Of a stretch of 21,514 bases of DNA, positions 8,258 through 15,467 are shown one piece after another (position 1 is the first letter of the stretch; every line of letters begins with the position of its first letter). The notes under the pieces are model-generated. The model searched no databases and was not told where the DNA came from. It worked only from the letters and a program-made list of their open reading frames with translations. Position numbers and translations under genes: made by a program. The DNA is taken from assembly GCA_910588175.1 (NCBI GenBank), contig CAJUQQ010000030.1, positions 1 to 21,514 of the forward strand. The letters run 5' to 3'. Source of the DNA: an uncultured Oscillibacter sp. (lineage in GTDB: Bacteria > Bacillota > Clostridia > Oscillospirales > Oscillospiraceae).

Positions 8258-8337
8258 ATTTTTGTGTGATTCGCGACTTCTGGTTTGATTCGGTGGGAGA
8301 CGTGATCGCAGACATAAATTAAAAGGAGAGATTGAAC

Positions 8338-9438
8338 ATGAAAAAGGTTTTCGCACTCTTGCTGACCATGCTGATGCTGCTCTCGCTGTGCGCCTGCGGC
8401 GGAAACGGCGGCGGGGATACGCAGCCCTCCGGCGGCGGAGATACCCAGTCTTCCGGCGACGCCCAGCCCTCCGGCGGCTCCGACGAGGATGCCGACAACT
8501 TCTACCTGGACATCAAGTTCTCAAACGTGTTCCAGCCCACCGAGTGGAACTACAAGGCCTCCGAGAAGCTGGCTGAGATGATCACCGAGCGCACCGAGGG
8601 CCATATCACCGTGACCTACTACGGCCAGAACGAGCTGGACTGCTACGGCGACTCCGTCACCCAGGCGGTCAACAACGCCAACTGGATGGGCCTGGAAGAG
8701 CCCTCCCTGTTCGCCGACTACGTGGGCGACGCCGCCACCCTGATCGGCCCCATGCTGTACAACAGCGACGAAGAGTATAACTACGTCATGGAGTCCGACC
8801 TGGTCAAGGATGTGTGCGACCGTCTGGCCGCCGAGAATATCCACATTCTGGATACCCACTATTCCTTCGGCTTCCGCAGCGTGGTCACCAACCTGGACAT
8901 TAAGACCCCCGAGGATCTGAAGGGCCACCAGCTCCGGGCCACCTCCTCCGCTCTGTTCACCAAGACTCTGGAGTGCCTGGGCGCCACCCCCGTCCCCATG
9001 AGCTTCACCGAGTGCCTGTCCGCCATCTCCTCCGGCGTGGTCGAGGGCTTCGAGGGCTCCACCTCCACCCTCTCCGGCGCGGGCGCGCCCTATGAGCTGG
9101 TGAAGAAGGTCGCCCTGACCAACCACCTGATCGCCACCCGCTGGCTGTTCATGCCCGAGGACCTCTATCAGTCCATCCCCACCAAGTGGCGGGATATCCT
9201 GGATGAGTGCGCCTATGAGTGCGGCATGTGGGAGCAGACCTCCTGCCGTGAGGACGAGGACACCCAGAAGGAGATGCTGGCCAGCCAGGGCGTGACTTGG
9301 AACGAAGTGGATCTGGACGCCTTCACCGCCGCCTGCGAGCCGGTCTATGACTGGATCTGCGAGGAGTACGGCGCCGATCCCACTCTCCGCGGCAAGCTGG
9401 TAGAACTCATCAACGATTATCGCGCCAACAACGGCTGA
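8338..9438 (+). CDS. dctP: TRAP transporter solute-binding lipoprotein (DctP family)
   Basis: Extracytoplasmic receptor of a tripartite ATP-independent periplasmic (TRAP) transporter, 366 aa. The N-terminus is a lipoprotein signal with lipobox LCAC and lipidation at C20, followed by a Gly/Ser/Gln-rich linker to about residue 48, as expected for membrane anchoring in a Gram-positive. The body has DctP features: the helix FQPTEWNYKASEKLAEMI, the region DLKGHQLRATSS with the conserved Arg that usually binds the ligand carboxylate, and GVVEGFEGS. ATG 8338 has AAGGAG 9 bases before it; the in-frame TTG at 8332 is too close. The permease genes follow after a 164-base hairpin-rich gap. Ligand probably a carboxylate, by family and by the adjacent hydroxy-acid enzymes. 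Confidence 0.92.
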   Translation: MKKVFALLLTMLMLLSLCACGGNGGGDTQPSGGGDTQSSGDAQPSGGSDEDADNFYLDIKFSNVFQPTEWNYKASEKLAEMITERTEGHITVTYYGQNELDCYGDSVTQAVNNANWMGLEEPSLFADYVGDAATLIGPMLYNSDEEYNYVMESDLVKDVCDRLAAENIHILDTHYSFGFRSVVTNLDIKTPEDLKGHQLRATSSALFTKTLECLGATPVPMSFTECLSAISSGVVEGFEGSTSTLSGAGAPYELVKKVALTNHLIATRWLFMPEDLYQSIPTKWRDILDECAYECGMWEQTSCREDEDTQKEMLASQGVTWNEVDLDAFTAACEPVYDWICEEYGADPTLRGKLVELINDYRANNG

Positions 9439-9449
9439 CCCGAAGAAAG

Positions 9450-9565
9450 AGCCCGAAACCGCGGGCTTTAAACCCCGCACAGGCTGCCCGGTGTTACCGG
9501 GCAGCCTGTCAGGAGTGTTCGAGGCCGTATTTACAGGCGAGAAACCGGATTTCCCGCCTGTAAAT
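9450..9565 (+). other. Three stem-loops between dctP and dctQ
   Basis: First, AGCCCG/CGGGCT (9450-9455/9462-9467) followed by TTAAA. Second, a perfect 14-bp stem, 9479-9492 with 9496-9509, around a 3-base loop. Third, 11 bp at 9529-9539 with 9555-9565, extended inside by GAAA/TTTC. None has a good U-tract. They would stop 3' exonucleases or cause partial termination after dctP, giving more binding protein than permease. Confidence 0.6.
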
Positions 9566-9602
9566 GCCGCCGCAATATTCGTGAAAGAAATGAGCTTATA
9601 AT

Positions 9603-10130
9603 ATGGAAGAGAAACGGAAAATCACCCTAAAAGGCATCATCCTCAATTTAGATGCCATTATTACCGGCACCACGCTGACCTTGTGCGTCATCCTGGTCAA
9701 CACGAATATCATCTTCCGCCGCTTCCTAAACAGTCCCCTCCAATGGAGCGAGGAGGTTGTCACCAGCCTCTTCGTCTGGACGGTGTTCATCGGAAGCGCC
9801 TATGCCCACCGCAAGCACTCCCACCTGGGCGTAGACATCCTGGTCAACATCCTCCCCGGCAAATCCAAGCCCATTGTGCAGGACATTATGAGCGTTGTGG
9901 AGCTGCTGGTGCTCATCATGCTCACCATTGTCAGCAGCCAGTATGTCTACAGCCTGATCTTCTCCCGGGGCGTTTTGAAAGTCGCCATGACGGACCTGCT
10001 GCGGGTTCCCAAGTGGTGGACGGGAATTGCCGTGCCCATTGGTTTCGGCCTTTCCACCCTTTACCAGGTGTACTTCCTGCTGAAGGACCGCCTGCACATC
10101 ATCAAAGACAAGGAGGCGACTGTGGAATGA
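9603..10130 (+). CDS. dctQ: TRAP transporter small permease (DctQ family)
   Basis: Small membrane subunit of the TRAP transporter, 175 aa, typical length. Four hydrophobic segments lie at about residues 15-35, 52-68, 90-115 and 135-158. NIIFRRFLNSPLQWSEEVVTSLFVW is the well-conserved DctQ signature, followed by AYAHRKHSHLGVD. The Shine-Dalgarno before ATG 9603 is weak, in line with lower expression than dctP. Its stop overlaps the dctM start (ATGA), so both are translationally coupled. Confidence 0.9.
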   Translation: MEEKRKITLKGIILNLDAIITGTTLTLCVILVNTNIIFRRFLNSPLQWSEEVVTSLFVWTVFIGSAYAHRKHSHLGVDILVNILPGKSKPIVQDIMSVVELLVLIMLTIVSSQYVYSLIFSRGVLKVAMTDLLRVPKWWTGIAVPIGFGLSTLYQVYFLLKDRLHIIKDKEATVE

Positions 10131-11443
10131 CCCTGACCTTTACCGCGATGCTGCCCATTTTCCTGGTGTTCATCCTGTACTTCCTGGGCATGCCCATCGT
10201 CTACTCCCTGTTTGGCTCCACCTTCTTCTATTTCCTGTTCATCGACACCACCTCTCAGCCCTTCCTGATTCTCCAGAAGGTGATGAACTCCACCCAGTCC
10301 TTCTCCATGCTGGCCATTCCGTTTTTCATCATGTCCGGCTCGGTAATGAACTTCGGCGGCATCAGCGACAAGCTGATGGACTTCTGTGAGTGCGTCACCG
10401 GCCACATGAAGGGCGGCCTGGCCCAGGTGAACGTGCTGCTGTCCATGCTGATGGGCGGTTGCTCCGGCTCCGCCAACGCGGACTGCGCCATGCAGTCCAA
10501 GATGCTGGTGCCCGAGATGGAGAAGCGGGGCTATTCCAAGTCCTTCTCCGCCGCCATCACGGCGGCTTCCTCGGCGGCCACCCCCGTCATTCCGCCGGGA
10601 GTCAACCTCATCGTCTTCACCCTGATCGCCCAGGCGTCTCTGGGCCGGACCTTTGCCGCGGGCTACGTTCCCGGCATCCTGATGGCGATTTCCATGATGA
10701 TTACCGTGGCCATCATCGCCAACAAGCGGAACTATCCCACTACCCGGGATAAGTTCCCCCCGGCGAAGGTCATTTTGAAGCAGGCGTTTATCTCCTTCTG
10801 GGGCCTGTTCTTCCCCTTCGGCATCATCCTGGGCATGCGCTTCGGCTGGTTCACCCCCTCCGAGGGCGGCGCTTTCGCCGTGCTGTACGCCGTGGTCATC
10901 GGCAAGTTCGTCTATCGGAAGCTGAGCTTCCGGGAGCACCTGATTCCCATTCTGATGGATACCATCGCCGGAACCTCCAGCGTGGTGCTGATCATGGTCT
11001 CCGCCAACGTCTTCGGCCAATACATGAGCTGGATCAACCTGCCCAAGATCGTGGCCAGCGGCGTGCTGAACCTGACGGACAACAAGTGGGTCTTCATGCT
11101 GCTGTGCAACCTGGTGCTGCTGATCATGGGCATGTTCCTGGAGGGCGGCGCGGCCCTGATGATTATCACGCCGCTGTTGCTGCCCGTGGCCCGGACGCTG
11201 GGCATCGACGTGTACCACTTCGGCCTGGTGGCCATTGTCAACATCATGATCGGCGGCATTACGCCTCCCTTCGGCTCCATGATGTTCACCACCTGCGGCA
11301 TTACGAAGTGCCCCATCAGCGACTTCCTGAAAGAGGTCTGGCCATTCATACTCAGCCTTTTCATCGTGCTGATTCTGCTGACCTTCTGCCCGGTGCTGAT
11401 AACCATCGTTCCGGATCTGATCTACGGTCCCGCCGCTATGTAA
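10127..11443 (+). CDS. dctM: TRAP transporter large permease (DctM family)
   Basis: Large membrane subunit forming the sodium-coupled transport path, 438 aa, about 11-12 membrane segments, normal for DctM. Diagnostic regions are MLAIPFFIMSGSVMNFGGI, MLMGGCSGSANADCAMQSKMLVPEMEKRGY, AASSAATPVIPPGVNLI, and near the C-terminus MGMFLEGGAALMIITPLLLP with GGITPPFGSMMFTTCGI. The frame is open far upstream, but ATG 10127 overlaps the dctQ stop and has AAGGAGG at 10110-10116, so this is the start. A clear terminator follows the stop. Together with dctP and dctQ it forms a complete transporter. Confidence 0.94.
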   Translation: MTLTFTAMLPIFLVFILYFLGMPIVYSLFGSTFFYFLFIDTTSQPFLILQKVMNSTQSFSMLAIPFFIMSGSVMNFGGISDKLMDFCECVTGHMKGGLAQVNVLLSMLMGGCSGSANADCAMQSKMLVPEMEKRGYSKSFSAAITAASSAATPVIPPGVNLIVFTLIAQASLGRTFAAGYVPGILMAISMMITVAIIANKRNYPTTRDKFPPAKVILKQAFISFWGLFFPFGIILGMRFGWFTPSEGGAFAVLYAVVIGKFVYRKLSFREHLIPILMDTIAGTSSVVLIMVSANVFGQYMSWINLPKIVASGVLNLTDNKWVFMLLCNLVLLIMGMFLEGGAALMIITPLLLPVARTLGIDVYHFGLVAIVNIMIGGITPPFGSMMFTTCGITKCPISDFLKEVWPFILSLFIVLILLTFCPVLITIVPDLIYGPAAM

Positions 11444-11456
11444 ACAAGAAAAAAGA

Positions 11457-11485
11457 CCCGAGGGGGCGTTCCCCCTCGGGCCTTT
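11457..11485 (+). terminator. Rho-independent terminator of the TRAP operon
   Basis: Perfect 10-bp stem CCCGAGGGGG (11457-11466) with CCCCCTCGGG (11471-11480), loop CGTT, then CCTTTCCC; preceded by an A-rich run. It lies 13 bases after the dctM stop. Confidence 0.85.
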
Positions 11486-11522
11486 CCCATCATAAATATC
11501 TTGCGAAATGGAGCGTAACGTC

Positions 11523-12095
11523 ATGGAATACCAGGTGGAGATGCGGCACACGGAAAAGAGCTTCGAGGCTCTGGCTCATATGCAGTACGACCTCTTCTGC
11601 ATGGGGAACCGGGTGGCCCGGTCGATGCTGAGCCTGGGACTGGTGGTTTTGGGAGTCGTAAACTTTTCCCAGTGGTGGGGCGTGCTGATTACAGCGTATG
11701 GCTGCTATCTGGTTACCAGCACCTACAGCGCCGCCAACCACACCGCCCACAAGCTGAGCAAGCAGCTGCGGGAAAGCGGGCAGGACTTCCCCGCCTCCCG
11801 CTACGTTTTCAAGAAAAAGGCCATGGAGATCATCTCCCTGCCGGAAGAAAAGCCCCTGGGGAAGCCCCTGGCCTACGCCGATATCTTCCGCCTGGGGGAG
11901 GACCGGGAATACTTCTATGTCTTCCGGGACCGCTACGGCGGCTACATGCTCCCCAAGGCTGCTCTGGGGGAGCGGGAAGAGGCATTCCGAAACTTCCTGG
12001 AGGAGAAGACGGACCAGACCTTCCAGGGCCGGAGCGCCCCGGTGGTGCGCCTGCTGCGGAGGATGAAGCGGATGAGGCGGCGTAAGAAAACCTGA
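11523..12095 (+). CDS. YcxB-like membrane protein of unknown function
   Basis: Protein of 190 aa that looks like the YcxB family. Two adjacent hydrophobic segments lie near residues 33-70 (MLSLGLVVLGVV and WGVLITAYGCYLV). A soluble C-terminal half contains the typical YADIFRLGEDREYFYVFRDRYGGYMLPKAAL, then a strongly basic tail (LLRRMKRMRRRKK). Of two near ATGs, 11508 and 11523, the second has GGAG at 11510-11513 with good spacing and is preferred. Function of the family is unknown. It stands alone after the TRAP terminator and converges with glpP, with only 4 bases between their stops. Confidence 0.75.
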   Translation: MEYQVEMRHTEKSFEALAHMQYDLFCMGNRVARSMLSLGLVVLGVVNFSQWWGVLITAYGCYLVTSTYSAANHTAHKLSKQLRESGQDFPASRYVFKKKAMEIISLPEEKPLGKPLAYADIFRLGEDREYFYVFRDRYGGYMLPKAALGEREEAFRNFLEEKTDQTFQGRSAPVVRLLRRMKRMRRRKKT

Positions 12096-12099
12096 CCGG

Positions 12100-12669
12100 C
12101 TACACAGACCAGAGCTGCTCGCTGGTGGTAGACACCGCCGAAGCCCCGGCGGAAAGCGCGGCCACCACGTCGGCTTTCTCCAGCAGCAGGCCGCTGGCGA
12201 TCAACGGTTGATGGACCTCCCGCACCAGATGGCGGATGACGCTGGTAATGGCGCCGGGGAGAACATCCACCACGTCGGCGTTGGAGCTTTGCCGCAGGAC
12301 ATTGGCAAAGGAAAGGGAATCCAGCATGAAAAAGCGCTGGATGGTCAAAAGCTCCAGCTCCCGGGCCCGGCGAATCAGGTTGGGATGGGTGGAGATGATG
12401 CCGTCCGCTTCGGTGCGGCTGGAAATGTACTCGGCGGAGATGTCCTTGGCGGACATGCCCTCCACAAGATCAATGTGGATGAAGGCCAGCTTTCCCGACT
12501 CCTTCACCCGCTGGACCAGCTCCTTGATGTTCAGTATGGTTCCGTAGAGCAAAAAAACCACCCTGCTGTCGGAGGCCAGGGCTTGGTCCAGTCCCTCGTC
12601 GTTTTTCACGGCGGCAATGACCGGCGCGTCCTGGATGGCCTCCACAAACCGGTTCAGCTTGTTCTCCAT
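12100..12669 (-). CDS. glpP: Glycerol-3-phosphate-responsive antiterminator GlpP
   Basis: RNA-binding regulator of the GlpP family, 189 aa, equal to the usual length (B. subtilis GlpP about 192). In Bacillus it binds glycerol-3-phosphate and the leader of glpD mRNA to prevent termination. The TIM-barrel-like family pattern is seen in PVIAAVKNDEGLDQAL, VVFLLYGTILNI, AFIHIDLVEGMSAKD, DGIISTHPNLIRRA, IQRFFMLDSLS and DVLPGAITSVI. A GAGGAG site precedes ATG 12669. No glycerol genes are in the window, so this is an orphan here. Upstream lie two perfect palindromes and a leader hairpin. It follows the phosphorylase operon on the same strand but is separated by a strong hairpin. Confidence 0.9.
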   Translation of the reverse strand: MENKLNRFVEAIQDAPVIAAVKNDEGLDQALASDSRVVFLLYGTILNIKELVQRVKESGKLAFIHIDLVEGMSAKDISAEYISSRTEADGIISTHPNLIRRARELELLTIQRFFMLDSLSFANVLRQSSNADVVDVLPGAITSVIRHLVREVHQPLIASGLLLEKADVVAALSAGASAVSTTSEQLWSV

Positions 12670-12691
12670 AAGTTTCTCCTCTCTGTTGGGA

Positions 12692-12707
12692 CGGCGGAAG
12701 CCCGCCG
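12692..12707 (-). other. Leader hairpin next to the glpP ribosome site
   Basis: CGGCGG (12692-12697) pairs perfectly with CCGCCG (12702-12707) around a 4-base loop. It lies about 10 bases upstream of the glpP Shine-Dalgarno in the mRNA, where it could affect initiation. Confidence 0.4.
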
Positions 12708-12758
12708 CGGCAATCTCCTCACATCTATATTAAAATACGAATCCAGGCAAAAAGTAAG

Positions 12759-12797
12759 ATGCAAAATGCATAATTTTTCCATAAGCTCCTTATGGAA
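12759..12797. promoter_or_regulatory. Two perfect palindromes upstream of glpP (candidate operators)
   Basis: TTCCATAAG-CTC-CTTATGGAA at 12777-12797 is a perfect 9-3-9 palindrome. ATGCA-AAA-TGCAT at 12759-12771 is a perfect 5-3-5 palindrome. Both lie in an AT-rich stretch upstream of a weak candidate glpP promoter (on the minus strand TTGCCT, 15-base spacer, TATAGA). Symmetry without a U-tract fits dimeric repressor binding better than termination. Confidence 0.45.
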
Positions 12798-12873
12798 TCT
12801 GTCATATCCGCCTCCGGAACTTATGGGAGCTGAAACAAAGAACCTGTACTCAGCCTGTGCGAATACAGGCTCT

Positions 12874-12909
12874 AAGGCGGGCCATATGCCGTAGCATATG
12901 GCCCGCCTT
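12874..12909 (-). terminator. 16-bp hairpin ending the phosphorylase operon
   Basis: Perfect stem, 12874-12889 with 12894-12909, around a 4-base loop, flanked by AA and TT as part of the stem. It begins 7 bases after the phosphorylase stop codon (12917-12919). The U-tract is short, so it may act as a terminator or as a 3' stabilising structure. Confidence 0.6.
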
Positions 12910-12916
12910 CGTTTGG

Positions 12917-15085
12917 TTATACCTCGTACCAGCGGATCTCATTGGCGGCCAGCTCCAGGGGGAAACTGGACCCGTCGCCCCGGTACACCGTGGTGTTCTG
13001 GGGCTCATAGGTGTTGTTGACCACGCAGAAGCGTCCGCTCTCCACATAGGCGTGGACCTCCGCGTGACAGTTGGAGGAGTACCACGTTTCCAGGCTGTTC
13101 TCCCCGTGAGAGGCCCAGAGGATAGCCCGGTGAAGCAGGCGGCAGTTTTCAAAGGAGTAGGGGAGGCCGGAGATGTACACCCCCCGGCCGGAGCCGAAGG
13201 CGTTTACCGCCAGCTGGACCTCCTTCTCCCGCTGAACCAGCACCTCCGCCCCTTCCAGGGCGTAAACGCTCCGCTGGCCCTCGCCGAAGTCCACGGGAGC
13301 TTTTGCGTCCGCCAGGATGAAGTGTTCCGGATGCTCGTCCCAGTTGTACTTGTCATAGCCCAGCGTAAAGCCGGTCTCCTTTTCCACCCCCAGCACTGGG
13401 GCCATCTGGAAGTAGCGGCCCTGGTACTGGTGGCCGGAGGGCTCGCCTACGCCCAGGAAGCCGCCGCCGTTCCAGACGAATCTCTTCACAGCGGCGGAAA
13501 TGGCCGGGTCCTCCCAGACGGTTCCGCCGGTGTGGGCGGTGTCTCCGCCGCCGATGTTCAGCAGTACGTCCACGCCGTCCAGAGCGTGAGGGTCTTCCTT
13601 CAGCTCGTCAAAGCTGAGGAAACGCACGTCGAAGGGCGCGCCGGATAGGGCCTCGATGATTCCGGCGTAGGAGTAATTCTGCTTCTGATACAGGGCGTGG
13701 TGGACCATGTGACAGCCCCAGGACCGGGCCCGGCCCCAGCAGTTCAGCACCGCCACCCTTTTGGAGCAGTAGGGCTTGGCCCCGTTGATGTGGCCGTACA
13801 GCTCCCGGAATTCCTTGCAGACGGACTCCACATAACGGATGAACTCCGGAAATTCACAGGCCAGCTTCAAATACCCGCCGTAGCCGATGCGGTCAATGGG
13901 CTTGCGCAGAATGGCCCGCCGGGCGGTGACCCAGTTCTCCCGGGCCTCCTTCACCGGGTCACCGCCCTCGTGGAAGGTATCCGGGAAGAAGTAGGGCAGG
14001 AACCGCCCCTCGGTATACGTTACGCCGGGAATATCGGAAATCAGGCGCAGGGTGGACCCGTTGCCGACACTGCCCACCACGGCGTCCAGGCCAATGGACT
14101 TGAATTCCTCCAGATAGGGCTCCGTGCCAATCCAGTGGTCTCCCAGGAACATCATGGCTTCCTTGCCCAGCTCGTGGGTAAGATCGACCATTTCCTTTGC
14201 CAGCGCGGCCACCTCCCGGCGCTGGAAAGCCGTGAAGTCCAGGAACTCCTTAGAGGGAACCCGATACTGGTTGTTATAGTACCCCTGGTCAATGATGAAT
14301 TCCGGCCGGAATTTGTAACCGGCCTCCCGTTCGAATTGCTCCAGAATATAGGGGGAGACGGAGGCGGAGTAGCCGTACCAGTCCACATATTTCTCCCGTT
14401 TCAACTCGTCGAAGATCAGGGTGAACTGGTGGAAGAAGGTGGTGTAGCGGATCACGTCCACATATGGATGGTCCTGGATGAATTTCCGCAGCCGCTCCAT
14501 GGTAAATTTCCGGGTTTTGGGCTGGCGAACGTCGAAGGTGATCTGGTGCTCAAAGTCCTTCCAGTCGTTGGTGACGGCGTTGTACATGTGGACCGGGTCC
14601 CAGATGAGATAGGCCAGAAAGCTGACGGTATAGTCATGGAAGGCCTCCGGCGCGGGAATGACCACCGCGCCGCTTTCGGCCTCGTAGTCCCACTTCTCCG
14701 GAGCCAGAGGCTCTCCCGCTGTGCGGTCCATGACCTCCCACCAGCGCTTTACGTCGTCCCGGTCGTTGACCTTTAAAAGCTCTTCGCTGACGCCCTTCAG
14801 CAGCGGGATGGACAGAGGGCCCCCCGCCGCCGTGTGGAAGGCGGTCATAATGTAGCACTGCTGGACCTCGTCGGGGTTGGCTTTGGCCCAGGCGTTGTCC
14901 TTTCGGGTGGTGTAGTAGGTGGCATAGACCTTGGCGTCGGCGGACTTCAATTCCTCGGGATAGTCCGTGCCGTCGCAGTCCCGGATGGCGTCGGCGCCCC
15001 AGCGCTCCAGCAGGGCCAGGGTCTCGGGAACCACGTCCACGTCGGTGGGAATGGTCACCCGGCCTTTGTTTTGTAAATCACTCAT
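12917..15085 (-). CDS. gnpA: GH112 1,3-beta-galactosyl-N-acetylhexosamine phosphorylase (lacto-N-biose phosphorylase)
   Basis: Cytoplasmic enzyme of 722 aa that splits lacto-N-biose or galacto-N-biose with phosphate into galactose-1-phosphate and GlcNAc or GalNAc. The GH112 motif MMFLGDHWIGTEPY contains D316, corresponding to the proposed acid catalyst D313 of the Bifidobacterium enzyme. With the same offset of 3, P164 and S339 correspond to P161 and S336, which I recall as residues steering the lacto-N-biose versus galacto-N-biose preference. Both match the Bifidobacterium type, arguing against a galactosyl-rhamnose phosphorylase. Order: N-terminal barrel to about 430, then a glutamine-amidotransferase-like domain (RVAVLNCWG, VLLNIGGGDTAH, GGFLGVGEPSG), then a C-terminal beta domain. 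TAAGGAG overlaps the stop of the upstream small gene, so translation is coupled. Last gene of the ABC operon. Confidence 0.93.
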   Translation of the reverse strand: MSDLQNKGRVTIPTDVDVVPETLALLERWGADAIRDCDGTDYPEELKSADAKVYATYYTTRKDNAWAKANPDEVQQCYIMTAFHTAAGGPLSIPLLKGVSEELLKVNDRDDVKRWWEVMDRTAGEPLAPEKWDYEAESGAVVIPAPEAFHDYTVSFLAYLIWDPVHMYNAVTNDWKDFEHQITFDVRQPKTRKFTMERLRKFIQDHPYVDVIRYTTFFHQFTLIFDELKREKYVDWYGYSASVSPYILEQFEREAGYKFRPEFIIDQGYYNNQYRVPSKEFLDFTAFQRREVAALAKEMVDLTHELGKEAMMFLGDHWIGTEPYLEEFKSIGLDAVVGSVGNGSTLRLISDIPGVTYTEGRFLPYFFPDTFHEGGDPVKEARENWVTARRAILRKPIDRIGYGGYLKLACEFPEFIRYVESVCKEFRELYGHINGAKPYCSKRVAVLNCWGRARSWGCHMVHHALYQKQNYSYAGIIEALSGAPFDVRFLSFDELKEDPHALDGVDVLLNIGGGDTAHTGGTVWEDPAISAAVKRFVWNGGGFLGVGEPSGHQYQGRYFQMAPVLGVEKETGFTLGYDKYNWDEHPEHFILADAKAPVDFGEGQRSVYALEGAEVLVQREKEVQLAVNAFGSGRGVYISGLPYSFENCRLLHRAILWASHGENSLETWYSSNCHAEVHAYVESGRFCVVNNTYEPQNTTVYRGDGSSFPLELAANEIRWYEV

Positions 15086-15097
15086 GTATTACACTCC

Positions 15098-15304
15098 TTA
15101 GAGTCCAGGTCCTTTGTCGCCCTCGAAGGGCTTGTTATAGACCATCAGTGCCGCCAGCAGCAGGATTACGCCCAGGATCATCAGTCCCAGGCCCTTCATC
15201 TGACCTGTGAGAGTCCAGCCATAGATTACCAGGGCCAGCCCCGCGAAGAAGAATCCCGCGATAAACAGCGCACGCAGGCCGGTATGCTCTTTCCAAAATT
15301 TCAT
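15098..15304 (-). CDS. Small two-helix membrane protein coupled to the phosphorylase
   Basis: A 68-aa protein with a basic, cytosolic-looking N-terminus (MKFWKEHTGLR), two hydrophobic helices at about residues 12-30 and 38-56 joined by a short TLTGQMKG turn, and a charged tail NKPFEGDKGPGL. GAGAGGGGA precedes the ATG with proper spacing. The stop codon is part of the Shine-Dalgarno of gnpA, 12 bases before its start, a tight arrangement that suggests a linked role. I do not recognise a characterised family; I recall a short DUF (possibly DUF6903) described near such phosphorylases but cannot confirm it. It could assist or dock the transporter or the phosphorylase at the membrane; no function is shown. 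Confidence 0.75.
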   Translation of the reverse strand: MKFWKEHTGLRALFIAGFFFAGLALVIYGWTLTGQMKGLGLMILGVILLLAALMVYNKPFEGDKGPGL

Positions 15305-15343
15305 AAAAATCCCCTCTCAAGAAATCGCCGTGTTGCCCCCGCT

Positions 15344-15446
15344 CCGGCTTGGCGCGTTGCCGGACAAACGGAGCGAAGGTTCGTTGGTCCTTTGCCGCAA
15401 GCGGCTTCGAGGCTCTAAAGCTCCCGCTTCGCGCCGGCTGAGAGCC
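15344..15446 (-). other. Hairpin-rich spacer between permease and small membrane gene
   Basis: The 163-base gap holds CCGGC/GCCGG (15344-15348/15359-15363), GCCGC/GCGGC (15394-15398/15401-15405) and GGCTCT/AGAGCC (15411-15416/15441-15446). No U-tract and no convincing promoter. It may separate transporter and enzyme expression by mRNA processing. Confidence 0.4.
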
Positions 15447-15467
15447 CCCTGTCTTTCAAGAAAAGGA

